This document shows, in pieces, positions 9,415 through 17,591 of a stretch of 36,967 nt of DNA. Each line of letters opens with the position of its first letter. Position 1 is the stretch's first letter. Under the pieces are notes generated by a model. The model ran no database searches. It was not told where the DNA came from and saw only the letters and a program-made list of their open reading frames with translations. The translations under genes and the position numbers were made by a program. This DNA comes from Gammaproteobacteria bacterium (lineage in GTDB: Bacteria; Pseudomonadota; Gammaproteobacteria; Steroidobacterales; XN24), in contig JAHEFR010000025.1 in the NCBI GenBank assembly GCA_024640085.1, forward strand, positions 1 to 36,967, written 5' to 3'.

Positions 9415-10825
9415 TCGCATGCGGCGCATCCACCGGATCCATTTCGTCGGCATCGGAGGCGTGGGCATGGCCGGCATCGCGGAGGTGCTGATCAACCTGG
9501 GATACCAGGTCCAGGGCACGGATGTCCGGGAGAGCCGGGCGACTCAGCGGCTGATGGGGCTGGGCGCGGAGGTACACATCGGCCACGACGCTGCCCTGGT
9601 CGAGGCGGCGGATGTCGTGGTGGTCTCCAGCGCCATTTCCGGGGAAAACGCAGAAGTCGTGCGGGCCCACGAGCTGCGGCGTCCCGTCGTCAAGCGAGCG
9701 GAGATGCTGGCAGAACTCATGAGGTTCCGCTACGGCATCGCCGTGGCCGGCACCCACGGGAAGACGACGACGACGAGTCTGGTGGCAAGCACCCTGGCCG
9801 AAGGGGGGCTCGACCCGACTTTCGTGATCGGCGGCCGACTGGCAAGCGCGGACAGCAACGCGCGGCTTGGCGCCGGGCGATACCTGGTGGCCGAGGCTGA
9901 CGAGAGCGATGCGTCATTCATGCACCTTCAGCCTCTGATCGCGGTGGTCACGAATATCGACGCCGATCACATGGAGACCTACGGTGGCGACGTGGGCCGC
10001 CTCCAGGACGCGTTCGTAGAATTCCTCCACAACCTGCCCTTTTACGGCCTGGCCGTCGTGTGCATCGACGATCCGGGCGTACAGGCGGTCATGGACCGCA
10101 TATCTCGGCCCATTTTGACCTATGGATTTTCGCCGGATGCCGATGTGCGAGGCAGCGACTTCGGTCAGCACGGGCGGCGCTGCCGGTTCGTCGTCAGTCG
10201 CGCCGGTGCTGACGACATCGAGGTGGGACTCAACCTCCCCGGGCGGCACAATGCCCTGAACGCTATGGCGGCCGTAGCTGTGGCCGGCGAGCTCGGTGTG
10301 GCGGAGGCGGCAGTCGGCGAGGCCCTGGACAAGTTCCAGGGCATTGACCGCAGGGCCCAGCTTCTCGGCGAGGTGTCGGCGGACGGCGGCAGCGTCCTGG
10401 TGGTCGACGACTACGGCCACCACCCGCGGGAACTGGCGGCCATCATCGAGGCGCTGCGCGCTAGCTGGCCCGACCGACGGCTGGTTATGGCGTTCCAGCC
10501 TCATCGCTACAGCCGCACCCGGGACCTGCTGGACGACTTCGCGGGAGTGCTGGCCGACGTGGATGCCCTGGTGCTAACCGAGGTCTATCCGGCCGGAGAG
10601 GCGCCGGTCGTCGGGGCGGACGGCCGGGCCCTGGCCCGGGCCATCCGATCGAGAGGGCAGGTCGAGCCCGTATTCCTCGAGGACGTGGACGATCTGCCCG
10701 ATTTCCTCCCCGGTCTGCTCCGTGCAGGCGACCTGCTGGTGACCTGTGGAGCGGGCAGCATAGGCGCGGTGGCCTCGACGTTGCCCGAGCGCCTCGCGGG
10801 CCGGCTCCAGGGAGGCGAATCGTGA
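9407..10825 (+). CDS. murC: UDP-N-acetylmuramate--L-alanine ligase MurC
   Basis: First Mur ligase of the pathway (472 residues): it adds L-alanine to UDP-MurNAc in the cytoplasm. The N-terminal [15 protein letters not shown] nucleotide-fold signature and the ATP loop GTHGKTTTT (about 115-123) are diagnostic, and HNALNAMAA and the DDYGHHPRE segment follow in order. The frame is open upstream, but ATG 9407 ([11 protein letters not shown]) has an excellent purine-rich Shine-Dalgarno (a G-run then GAGGCGA) inside the murG end, so I take it as the start. The stop overlaps the murB GTG. Confidence 0.97.
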   Translation: MTDRMRRIHRIHFVGIGGVGMAGIAEVLINLGYQVQGTDVRESRATQRLMGLGAEVHIGHDAALVEAADVVVVSSAISGENAEVVRAHELRRPVVKRAEMLAELMRFRYGIAVAGTHGKTTTTSLVASTLAEGGLDPTFVIGGRLASADSNARLGAGRYLVAEADESDASFMHLQPLIAVVTNIDADHMETYGGDVGRLQDAFVEFLHNLPFYGLAVVCIDDPGVQAVMDRISRPILTYGFSPDADVRGSDFGQHGRRCRFVVSRAGADDIEVGLNLPGRHNALNAMAAVAVAGELGVAEAAVGEALDKFQGIDRRAQLLGEVSADGGSVLVVDDYGHHPRELAAIIEALRASWPDRRLVMAFQPHRYSRTRDLLDDFAGVLADVDALVLTEVYPAGEAPVVGADGRALARAIRSRGQVEPVFLEDVDDLPDFLPGLLRAGDLLVTCGAGSIGAVASTLPERLAGRLQGGES

Positions 10826-11718
10826 TGCCGCAGGGTCACTCAGGCGCTGTCCGTGGCGAGCTCAGGGAAAAAGAGCCGATGTCGCGGCATACCTCCTGGC
10901 GGGTGGGAGGCCCGGCAGACCGGTATTTCGCGCCGTCCAGTGTCGAGGATCTCGCCACGTTCGTCTCCGGTCTTCCGGCCGACGAGCCGGTCCACTGGGT
11001 CGGCCTCGGCAGCAACCTGCTCGTCCGCGACGGGGGTGTGCGCGGTACGGTCATAAGCACGCACGGGGTTCTCTCCGGCCTGGAACGCCGCGCAGAAAGC
11101 ATCGTCGTCGCCGAGGCGGGTGTCCCGTGCGCCAAGCTTGCCCGGCAATGCGTCCGCTGGGGTCTGGGTTCGGCGGAATTCTTTGCCGGCATCCCGGGGA
11201 CCGTTGGCGGGGCCCTGGCCATGAATGCGGGCGCATTTGGCGGCGAGACTTGGTCGCACGTCTCGTCCGTCCAAACGATGGACCGGCTAGGCGCCCTGCA
11301 TTGGCGAGCCAGGGACGAATACCAGGTGGGATACCGGAATGTTGCGGGCCCGACCGGTGAATGGTTCCTGGCCGCCGAATTTCATTTCGAGCAGGATGCC
11401 TCCGCCAGCACTGCCGACATCAAGGCCTTGCTTGCACGCCGCAAGGCGAGCCAACCGATCGGCCTGCCGAGCTGCGGATCCGTGTTCCGCAATCCTCCCG
11501 GAGACCACGCCGCCAGGCTGATCGAGACCGCCGGCCTGAAGGGACGGCGGATCGGCGGCGCACAGGTGTCGCCGAAACACGCCAACTTCATTATCAACAC
11601 CGGCGGCGCAACCGCGTCGGACATCGAGCGGCTCATCGATCTGGTGCGTCACACCGTGGAAGAGATACACGGTGTACCGCTCCAGCCGGAAGTCCGGATC
11701 ATCGGAGAGACGGCATGA
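10822..11718 (+). CDS. murB: UDP-N-acetylenolpyruvoylglucosamine reductase MurB (short type)
   Basis: Flavoenzyme of about 298 residues that reduces UDP-GlcNAc-enolpyruvate to UDP-MurNAc with NADPH. The FAD-binding segment [17 protein letters not shown] and the active-site serine S220 in CGSVFRNP are visible, and a late glutamate occurs in QPEVRIIGE. It is clearly shorter than the 342-residue E. coli type I enzyme and matches the type II form. The start is GTG 10822 in a GTGATG junction with the murC stop; ATG 10825 is an equally good alternative. GGAGGCGA upstream serves as the Shine-Dalgarno for either. Confidence 0.95.
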   Translation: MMPQGHSGAVRGELREKEPMSRHTSWRVGGPADRYFAPSSVEDLATFVSGLPADEPVHWVGLGSNLLVRDGGVRGTVISTHGVLSGLERRAESIVVAEAGVPCAKLARQCVRWGLGSAEFFAGIPGTVGGALAMNAGAFGGETWSHVSSVQTMDRLGALHWRARDEYQVGYRNVAGPTGEWFLAAEFHFEQDASASTADIKALLARRKASQPIGLPSCGSVFRNPPGDHAARLIETAGLKGRRIGGAQVSPKHANFIINTGGATASDIERLIDLVRHTVEEIHGVPLQPEVRIIGETA

Positions 11719-12680
11719 GCCCTCCCGGCCGCAGGCTGATCACCGATCCCCGCAAGTTCGGCCGTGTGGTCGTCCTCATGGGCGGCACGTCCGCGGAGCG
11801 CGAAATCTCCCTGATGACAGGTGAGGCAGTGCTGGCGGCGCTTCACAGGCGCGATGTGGACGCCGAGGCCCTCGATCTGACCGGCGACATCCCGGCGAGC
11901 CTGGTGGACGGTTCGTTCGATCGAGTATGGCTCGCGCTCCACGGGCGGGGTGGCGAGGACGGCTGTGTCCAGGGTCTGCTGGAGGTGCTGCGGCTCCCCT
12001 ACACGGGGAGCGGGGTCCTCGGTTCCGCCGTCAGCATGGACAAGCTCCGCAGCAAGCGACTGTTTTCTGCCTGGGGTCTCCAGACCCCCGACTTCCGGGT
12101 GATGTCCTCGGCCGGCGACGCCGCCGCGATCGTGGACGCGCTTGGCTTGCCTCTGATCGTCAAGCCGGCCGGCGAGGGCTCGAGTGTCGGGATGACCAAG
12201 GTCGAGGAGCCCGACGCTCTGACGCCGGCCTGGGAGGAGGCGGCCCGATACGACGTCTGTGTCCTGGTGGAGGAATGGGTGGCCGGTGGCGAGTACTCGG
12301 TACCCGTGCTGCAGGGTGAGGCCCTGCCGATCATCCGTATCGAGACGCCGCGAACTTTCTACGATTACGAGGCCAAGTATTTTTCCGACGACACCCGCTA
12401 CTTCTGCCCGGCCGGCCTGGAAGAGGTCACGGAACACGAGTGCCGGCGGGCTGCCCTCGAGGCTTTCGCGGCGACAGGCGCAAGCGGCTGGGGCCGGGTG
12501 GATTTCCTGATGGGGGACGATAGCGTGCCCCGCTTCCTGGAAGTCAACACCGTGCCGGGGATGACGTCCCACAGTCTCGTTCCCATGGGTGCAAAGCAGG
12601 CCGGCATCGATTTCGAGGAACTGGTCTGGCGGGTGCTCGAGACGAGCTTCGTGCACAAGGGGGTGGGCCATGCCCCGTAA
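11715..12680 (+). CDS. ddl: D-alanine--D-alanine ligase
   Basis: ATP-grasp ligase of 321 residues that makes the D-Ala-D-Ala dipeptide used by MurF. Visible family segments are LMGGTSAEREISL at the N-terminus, LHGRGGEDGCVQGLLE, YTGSGVLGSAVSMDK, VKPAGEGSSVG and the metal/ATP-site stretch EVNTVPGMT near the C-terminus. An in-frame opening runs upstream into murB, but ATG 11715 overlaps the murB stop as ATGA and gives the usual length. The end overlaps ftsQ by 11 bases. Confidence 0.96.
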   Translation: MSPPGRRLITDPRKFGRVVVLMGGTSAEREISLMTGEAVLAALHRRDVDAEALDLTGDIPASLVDGSFDRVWLALHGRGGEDGCVQGLLEVLRLPYTGSGVLGSAVSMDKLRSKRLFSAWGLQTPDFRVMSSAGDAAAIVDALGLPLIVKPAGEGSSVGMTKVEEPDALTPAWEEAARYDVCVLVEEWVAGGEYSVPVLQGEALPIIRIETPRTFYDYEAKYFSDDTRYFCPAGLEEVTEHECRRAALEAFAATGASGWGRVDFLMGDDSVPRFLEVNTVPGMTSHSLVPMGAKQAGIDFEELVWRVLETSFVHKGVGHAP

Positions 12681-13455
12681 CCGGGTCCGCGAATCCCGAA
12701 AGCGGTGGCGTATCGACGTGCCGGAGAAAGCCCTGCGCACGGCAGTGTCCGCGGCGGCAGTGATCCTCATTGGCGGTGGCGCCGTGTGGGCGCTGGCAGC
12801 CGCGCTCGATCGCCCCATCCGAGCGGTGACCCTGTCGGGCAATTTCGAGCGAGTCTCGCCACTCAAGGTAGAAGCGACGCTCGGTGACCTGCAGGGAGTT
12901 GGTTTCCTGTCAGCGGATCTCGATTCCCTCCAGGACCGCGTGGCAGACCTGCCGTGGGTGGAGGAGGCCCGGGTGCAGCGCCGCTGGCCCGGCGAACTTC
13001 TCATCGTGATCAGCGAACAGGTGCCCGCAGCCCGCTGGCGCGACTCCGGCCTGCTCAATGTCCGCGGTGAGCTCTTCCTGCCTGAGACCCGTCATGAGTA
13101 TGCGGAACTGCCCGCCCTGTCCGGTCCCGATGGAAGCCAGGCGGCAGTGGCGCGGCGTTACCTGGACATGCGCGGCCCGCTGGCCGAGGCAGGGCAGTTA
13201 CTGATGGGAGTCACCCTGGACGAGCGGGGGGCCTGGCGGCTGGAGCTGGGCAACGGGCTTCAGGTGCGGCTCGGCAGACAGGACACCGACGTCCGTTTCG
13301 ACCGCTTCCTCAGCATCGTCTTGCCGATCCTCGCGTCCACGGAACAGGGGGCAGGTTACGTGGACATGCGATACACCCGCGGCTTCGCTATCGCCTGGGA
13401 ACAGCCGGGCGGCCCCGATAACAACGACACAACAGGAAAGGACAAAGATGTCTAG
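12670..13455 (+). CDS. ftsQ: Cell division protein FtsQ
   Basis: Bitopic inner-membrane division protein of 261 residues that links FtsB/FtsL to the rest of the divisome. It has a basic cytoplasmic N-terminus, a transmembrane helix at about 24-48 (ALRTAVSAAAVILIGGG), a POTRA domain starting near RAVTLSGNFERVS, and the FtsQ-type beta domain with WVEEARVQRRWPGELLI. ATG 12670 follows an AAGGGGG Shine-Dalgarno inside the ddl end. The stop (TAG 13453-13455) overlaps the ftsA start by 8 bases. Confidence 0.93.
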   Translation: MPRNRVRESRKRWRIDVPEKALRTAVSAAAVILIGGGAVWALAAALDRPIRAVTLSGNFERVSPLKVEATLGDLQGVGFLSADLDSLQDRVADLPWVEEARVQRRWPGELLIVISEQVPAARWRDSGLLNVRGELFLPETRHEYAELPALSGPDGSQAAVARRYLDMRGPLAEAGQLLMGVTLDERGAWRLELGNGLQVRLGRQDTDVRFDRFLSIVLPILASTEQGAGYVDMRYTRGFAIAWEQPGGPDNNDTTGKDKDV

Positions 13456-14683
13456 GCGACCTGCAAAGAACCTCATCGTCGGGCTCGATATCGGCACCTC
13501 CAAGGTGGTGGCCATCGTCGGCGAAGTCCGCGACGACGGCGAGATCGAGGTCATCGGGATCGGCAGTCATCCCTCCCGCGGCCTGAAGAAGGGGGTGGTG
13601 GTCAACATCGAGTCTACGGTTGCTTCCATCCAGCGGGCCGTGGAGGAAGCTGAGTTGATGGCCGGCTGCGAGATTAACAGCGTCTACACGGGCATCGCTG
13701 GGAGCCACGTGCGCAGCCTCAACTCCCACGGCATCGTTGCGATCAGCGAGAAAGAGGTAAAGGCCGACGACGTCGATCGCGTCATCGATGCGGCCCGGGC
13801 GGTCGCCATTCCGGCGGACCAGAAGATCATCCACATTCTGCCGCAGGAATTCCTGATCGATCAGCAGGACGGAATCCGCGAGCCCATCGGCATGTCGGGC
13901 GTCCGGCTCGAGGCCAAGGTACACATGGTGATTGGCGCCGAGTCAGCCGCCCAGAACATTGTCAAGTGCGTCCAGCGTTGCGGCCTGCAGGTGGAGGACA
14001 TCGTCCTCGAGCAACTGGCGTCGAGTTATTCCGTGCTGACTGAAGACGAAAAGGAACTCGGCGTATGTCTTGTCGATATTGGCGGCGGCACCACGGACAT
14101 CGCCGTGTTCGGCGGTGGAGCGATCAGGCACACCTCCGTGATACCCATCGCCGGCGACCAGGTCACCAACGATATCGCCATCTCCATGCGGACACCGACC
14201 CAGTACGCGGAGGAGATCAAGGTGCGATACGCATGTGCCCTGTCACAGCTGGCCAACCCGGACGAGACCATCGAGGTGCCCAGCGTCGGGGATCGGCCGC
14301 CGAGACGTCTGGCGCGTCAGACGCTTGCCGAGATCGTCGAGCCCCGATACGAGGAGCTGTTCAGCCTCGTCCGGGACGAACTGGGACGCAGCGGATTTGA
14401 GGAGCTCGTGGCCGCCGGCGTCGTGATCACCGGCGGCAGCTCGAAGATGGAGGGGGCGGTGGAGCTGGCCGAGGAGGTGTTCCACCTGCCCGTCCGCCTG
14501 GGCGTGCCCCAGCACGTAAGCGGACTCGTGGACGTCGTCCGCAACCCGATCCATGCCACCGGTGTCGGGCTCTTGCTGTACGGACGGGAAGATCAGGCGA
14601 GGCGGGCGACGGAGACGCCCATGTCCGGAGGCCTCAGGGAGATCCTGGATCGCATGAAAGCGTGGTTCCAGGGGAATTTTTGA
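13448..14683 (+). CDS. ftsA: Cell division protein FtsA
   Basis: Actin-like ATPase of 411 residues that tethers FtsZ to the inner membrane and recruits later divisome proteins. The N-terminal LIVGLDIGTSKVVAIVGE and the VDIGGGTTDIAVF segments are the two phosphate-binding elements of the actin fold, and VVITGGSSKMEG is the adenosine motif. The C-terminal REILDRMKAWFQGNF is the expected amphipathic membrane-targeting helix. ATG 13448 is preceded by AGGAAAGG. The stop is 45 bases before ftsZ. Confidence 0.97.
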   Translation: MSRRPAKNLIVGLDIGTSKVVAIVGEVRDDGEIEVIGIGSHPSRGLKKGVVVNIESTVASIQRAVEEAELMAGCEINSVYTGIAGSHVRSLNSHGIVAISEKEVKADDVDRVIDAARAVAIPADQKIIHILPQEFLIDQQDGIREPIGMSGVRLEAKVHMVIGAESAAQNIVKCVQRCGLQVEDIVLEQLASSYSVLTEDEKELGVCLVDIGGGTTDIAVFGGGAIRHTSVIPIAGDQVTNDIAISMRTPTQYAEEIKVRYACALSQLANPDETIEVPSVGDRPPRRLARQTLAEIVEPRYEELFSLVRDELGRSGFEELVAAGVVITGGSSKMEGAVELAEEVFHLPVRLGVPQHVSGLVDVVRNPIHATGVGLLLYGREDQARRATETPMSGGLREILDRMKAWFQGNF

Positions 14684-14728
14684 AATCGTGAGTGAAATCA
14701 ACATTGCCAGAAGAGAGGGGAGAGCGAC

Positions 14729-15877
14729 ATGTTCGAACTAATGGATTCGTTCAGCCAGCACGCGGTGATAAAGGTCCTGGGCGTCGGCGGGGGCGGCGGT
14801 AATGCCGTTGCCCACATGCTGGCGTCAGGCATCGAGGGCGTGGACTTTATCTGCGCCAATACTGACTCGCAGGCGCTGAAGAAGACGTCCGTGAAGACGT
14901 CATTGCAGATCGGCTGCAATATCACCAAGGGCCTGGGCGCCGGGGCCAATCCCGAGGTCGGGAGACAGGCGGCGATGGAGGACCGAGATCGCATACAAGA
15001 GGTGATCGAGGGCACGGACATGCTCTTTATCACCGCCGGTATGGGCGGCGGTACGGGCACGGGTGCGGCACCAGTAGTCGCCCAGGTGGCGCGAGAGCTG
15101 GGAATACTGACGGTGGCCGTGGTCACCAAGCCCTTCGATATGGAGGGGCCGAAGCGACTGTCCATCGCTGATCAGGGCATCGGTGATCTGGCCAAGTACG
15201 TGGATTCGCTGATCACGATCCCCAATCAGAAGTTGTTGACCGTGCTCGGTCCTGAGACCACGCTCCTCGATGCGTTCAGCGCTGCCAATCAGGTACTGCA
15301 GGGCGCCGTCCAGGGCATCGCAGAGCTGATCACGCGTCCGGGGCTTATCAACGTCGACTTCGCCGACGTCAGGACGGTGATGTCCGAGATGGGCATGGCG
15401 ATGATGGGGACGGGCGAGGCCTCGGGCGAGGATCGGGCCACGGCGGCCGCAGAGGCGGCGGTGTCCAGTCCGCTACTGGACGACATCGACCTCTCTGGCG
15501 CCCATGGCGTGCTTGTCAACGTCACCGCGGGCATGGACCTCTCGATCGGAGAGTTCGACACCGTGGGCATGATCGTGAAGGAGTTTGCCAGTGACGATGC
15601 AACCGTTGTTGTCGGCACAGTGATCGATCCCGAGCTGAACGGGCGTATGCGGGTCACTGTCGTGGCCACGGGGCTCGGACGGTCCGCGGCGATCAGGCAG
15701 CAGCCGGAAGTTCGCGTCGTCCGACCGGCTGCACGGACGGCAGCGCCGGACTGGGACAGGCTGGATCAGCCTGCCGTACGTCGGAAACGGGCCGTGGGCG
15801 ATGACTTCTCTGCGAACCAGGGCGCCCAGGAAGAGCTCCTGGATATCCCGGCTTTCCTGAGGAGGCAGGCTGACTGA
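14729..15877 (+). CDS. ftsZ: Cell division protein FtsZ
   Basis: Tubulin-like GTPase of 382 residues that forms the Z-ring. The tubulin signature GGGTGTG lies at 106-112. The N-terminal GVGGGGGNAVAHM and the synergy-loop region around NVDFADVRTVM are intact. A variable linker (about 318-360) leads to the conserved C-terminal peptide EELLDIPAFLRRQ, which binds FtsA and ZipA-type partners. ATG 14729 follows a strong AGAGGGGAGAG ribosome site. No obvious hairpin terminator follows, so read-through towards lpxC is possible. Confidence 0.98.
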   Translation: MFELMDSFSQHAVIKVLGVGGGGGNAVAHMLASGIEGVDFICANTDSQALKKTSVKTSLQIGCNITKGLGAGANPEVGRQAAMEDRDRIQEVIEGTDMLFITAGMGGGTGTGAAPVVAQVARELGILTVAVVTKPFDMEGPKRLSIADQGIGDLAKYVDSLITIPNQKLLTVLGPETTLLDAFSAANQVLQGAVQGIAELITRPGLINVDFADVRTVMSEMGMAMMGTGEASGEDRATAAAEAAVSSPLLDDIDLSGAHGVLVNVTAGMDLSIGEFDTVGMIVKEFASDDATVVVGTVIDPELNGRMRVTVVATGLGRSAAIRQQPEVRVVRPAARTAAPDWDRLDQPAVRRKRAVGDDFSANQGAQEELLDIPAFLRRQAD

Positions 15878-15943
15878 GGGATTGCTGCGATGCAACATTC
15901 CTGTTACGGTAAATGGCTTTCCGGACCCCGTGATGTCGCGGCG

Positions 15944-15972
15944 TTGAGTCCGTGGGTCCGATGGGCGACAAT
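15944..15972 (+). promoter_or_regulatory. Candidate sigma-70 promoter for lpxC
   Basis: TTGAGT (15944-15949), a 17-base spacer and GACAAT (15967-15972) match the -35 and -10 consensus at four of six positions each. The site lies in the 211-base gap between ftsZ and lpxC, about 115 bases before the lpxC ATG, and would let lpxC be expressed apart from the dcw cluster. Apart from this I see no further signal in the gap. Confidence 0.45.
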
Positions 15973-16088
15973 CCTGCGCGGGAGGGAAAAGGCCCGGTCG
16001 GATCATCCCGAAAACGACAATGCACCTGCTGCGTCTACGCGCCGTGAGCGACGCGTCAGGTTTCAAGGGAGCATCGGGGCCCACATCC

Positions 16089-16997
16089 ATGGTTAGACAG
16101 CGCACCCTGAAGAACCCCATCCGCGCCACCGGAGTCGGGCTGCATACCGGTGACAAGGTTTTCATGACCTTGCGACCGGCACCGGCCAATTCGGGCATCG
16201 TGTTTCGGAGGACCGATCTGGACCCCGTGGTCACGGTTCAGGCAGACGCCGTCAAGGTCGGTGAGACCATGCTGGGGACCACGCTGGTCGAGCGGGGGGT
16301 CAAGGTGGCCACGGTCGAACACCTGTTGTCCGCGTTCGCCGGACTGGGGATCGACAACGCCTGCGTCGATCTCAGTGCATCCGAAGTACCGATTATGGAT
16401 GGCAGCGCCGCACCCTTCGTGTTCCTGATCCAGTCCGCGGGCATCGAGGAACAATCGGTACCGAAGCGATTCATCCGCATCAGGCGGCCGGTCGAAGTCG
16501 CTGACGGCGATAAATGGGCTCGCTTCTACCCCTTCGACGGCTTCAAGGTGGACTTCGAGATCGAGTTCGATCACCCGGTCTTCAAGCGGCATCTCCGCCA
16601 TGCCTCCATGGACTTCTCGTCCACCTCCTTCCTGCGGGAGGTTTCACGCGCGCGGACATTTGGATTCATGCGGGATCTCGAGACCCTGCGCGGCAGAAAT
16701 CTGATCATGGGCGGCAGCCTGGACAACGCCATCGTGCTCGATGACTACCGGATCCTCAACGAAGACGGTCTCCGGTATGAGAATGAATTCGTCCGGCACA
16801 AGATCCTGGACGCGATCGGCGACCTTTACCTGCTCGGACACAGCCTGATCGGTGGTTTCAGCGGGTTCAAGTCAGGGCATGGCCTGAACAACAGGCTTCT
16901 CAGGGAACTGATCGCCATGACAGATGCCTGGGAGGAAGTTACCTTCACCGACATGGCCGATCTGCCAATCTCTTACGCGGCACCAGCCGCTGCCTGA
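16089..16997 (+). CDS. lpxC: UDP-3-O-acyl-N-acetylglucosamine deacetylase LpxC
   Basis: Zinc-dependent deacetylase of 302 residues that commits UDP-3-O-acyl-GlcNAc to lipid A synthesis in the cytoplasm. Zinc ligands are H78 ([14 protein letters not shown]), H237 and D241 (HKILD). The general-acid histidine is H264 in SGHGLNN. The frame is open for 69 bases upstream, but ATG 16089 gives [21 protein letters not shown], which aligns with the start of the E. coli protein (MIKQRTLK...). The Shine-Dalgarno before this ATG is weak. The gene is convergent with the dciA-like gene, only 7 bases apart. Confidence 0.97.
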   Translation: MVRQRTLKNPIRATGVGLHTGDKVFMTLRPAPANSGIVFRRTDLDPVVTVQADAVKVGETMLGTTLVERGVKVATVEHLLSAFAGLGIDNACVDLSASEVPIMDGSAAPFVFLIQSAGIEEQSVPKRFIRIRRPVEVADGDKWARFYPFDGFKVDFEIEFDHPVFKRHLRHASMDFSSTSFLREVSRARTFGFMRDLETLRGRNLIMGGSLDNAIVLDDYRILNEDGLRYENEFVRHKILDAIGDLYLLGHSLIGGFSGFKSGHGLNNRLLRELIAMTDAWEEVTFTDMADLPISYAAPAAA

Positions 16998-17004
16998 GCG
17001 GGAC

Positions 17005-17358
17005 TCAGATCGGTGGTCTTACCCGGACCGAGACCCGGCTGACTTCGATCTCCTGGGCCTCGGAGAGCACCTGCCTGATGGCCCGGGCCTCGAACCGGAC
17101 CCCCGCCGTCCAGGCGGCGCCATCCACGATGACGACAAGCCTGTCGTCCCTCAGATTCGCGCCAACGATGTGTCTGGCGACCTCCGATGGGAGCGCCGAC
17201 TGGACGCACCGCGCCAGTCGATCTGTCGCGGCCGCGCGCTCGACGATGCCCGAGAGCCCACCCCTGCCAGCGAGGAGGTCCTTTAATAGCTCGGGTTTTC
17301 CTGACGGCATGGGCGGAGTGTGATTTGAGCCCTTGAGTCGACGCGGCAAATTGGGCAT
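17005..17358 (-). CDS. dciA: DUF721 / DciA-like protein (putative replicative helicase loader)
   Basis: Small protein of about 117 residues containing the DUF721 fold: LLKDLLAGRGGLSGIVERA, LPSEVARHIVGANLRDDRLVVIVDGAAWTAGVRFEARAIRQVL. DciA proteins of this family load or recruit the DnaB helicase in bacteria lacking DnaC, and the gene is typically found beside lpxC and secA in many gammaproteobacteria. The start is uncertain: ATG at 17358 (MPNLPRRLKG) or ATG at 17310 (MPSGKPELL). Neither has a good Shine-Dalgarno. If 17358 is used, the start overlaps the -10 of the opposite-strand promoter for the M23 gene. Confidence 0.8.
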   Translation of the reverse strand: MPNLPRRLKGSNHTPPMPSGKPELLKDLLAGRGGLSGIVERAAATDRLARCVQSALPSEVARHIVGANLRDDRLVVIVDGAAWTAGVRFEARAIRQVLSEAQEIEVSRVSVRVRPPI

Positions 17359-17361
17359 ATT
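17333..17361 (+). promoter_or_regulatory. Candidate sigma-70 promoter for the riboswitch-M23 transcript
   Basis: TTGAGT (17333-17338), a 17-base spacer and CATATT (17356-17361) sit so that transcription would begin near 17367, directly at the 5' edge of the GEMM aptamer. The -35 is identical to that of the lpxC candidate. The site overlaps the possible dciA start on the other strand. Confidence 0.45.
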
Positions 17362-17366
17362 GTGCC

Positions 17367-17455
17367 GCACTGATAAAGGCAAAGCCACCGAAAGGCGGCG
17401 ACGCAAAGCCTCCGGTCTACGGGTCTACTACCTACGATAGCGGGGTTGCCAGACG
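17367..17455 (+). promoter_or_regulatory. Class I cyclic-di-GMP riboswitch (GEMM motif)
   Basis: The RNA contains the conserved GEMM-I blocks in order. GGCAAAGCC starts at 17378, a GAAA-tetraloop hairpin follows (GCCACC-GAAA-GGCGGC, 17383-17398, with one A-C mismatch), then GACGCAAAGCCTCCGG (17400-17415), a variable hairpin with CTA/TAG pairing (17416-17440), and the 3' block TAGCGGGGTTGCC (17438-17450). These match the Vibrio Vc2 aptamer core closely. The nucleotide that separates c-di-GMP (G) from cGAMP (A) sensors appears to be G, aligned just before GCAAA. It precedes the M23 peptidase gene by about 140 bases, so that gene is the likely target. Ligand and on/off direction are inferred, not shown. 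Confidence 0.88.
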
Positions 17456-17492
17456 TGAAAGAAGAGCGAAACAAATCTTTCCCTTCATTCCG

Positions 17493-17504
17493 GGAGGGGA
17501 GTTG
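17493..17504 (+). promoter_or_regulatory. Strong Shine-Dalgarno with in-frame TTG start (alternative M23 start)
   Basis: GGAGG at 17493-17497 stands 4 bases before TTG 17502, which is in frame with the M23 peptidase gene and has no stop in between. It is a much better ribosome site than the one before ATG 17592. Use of this TTG would add 30 residues to the N-terminus. It is the only strong Shine-Dalgarno in the leader, and it lies downstream of the aptamer, where a riboswitch could control it. Confidence 0.4.
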
Positions 17505-17555
17505 GGGCAGCCGGCTGCGGCAAACAATCGCATTGGTATCCTGCGTATTGCGGGA

Positions 17556-17573
17556 GCCGCGCGTTCCCGCGGC
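17556..17573 (+). promoter_or_regulatory. Leader hairpin before the M23 gene (possible expression platform)
   Basis: GCCGCG (17556-17561) pairs perfectly with CGCGGC (17568-17573) around a 6-base loop, ending 18 bases before ATG 17592. There is no following U-run, so it is not a standard terminator. It could alternatively pair with other GC-rich leader segments and so affect ribosome access. The role is inferred. Confidence 0.35.
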
Positions 17574-17591
17574 CGACGCGGAATTGAAGTC

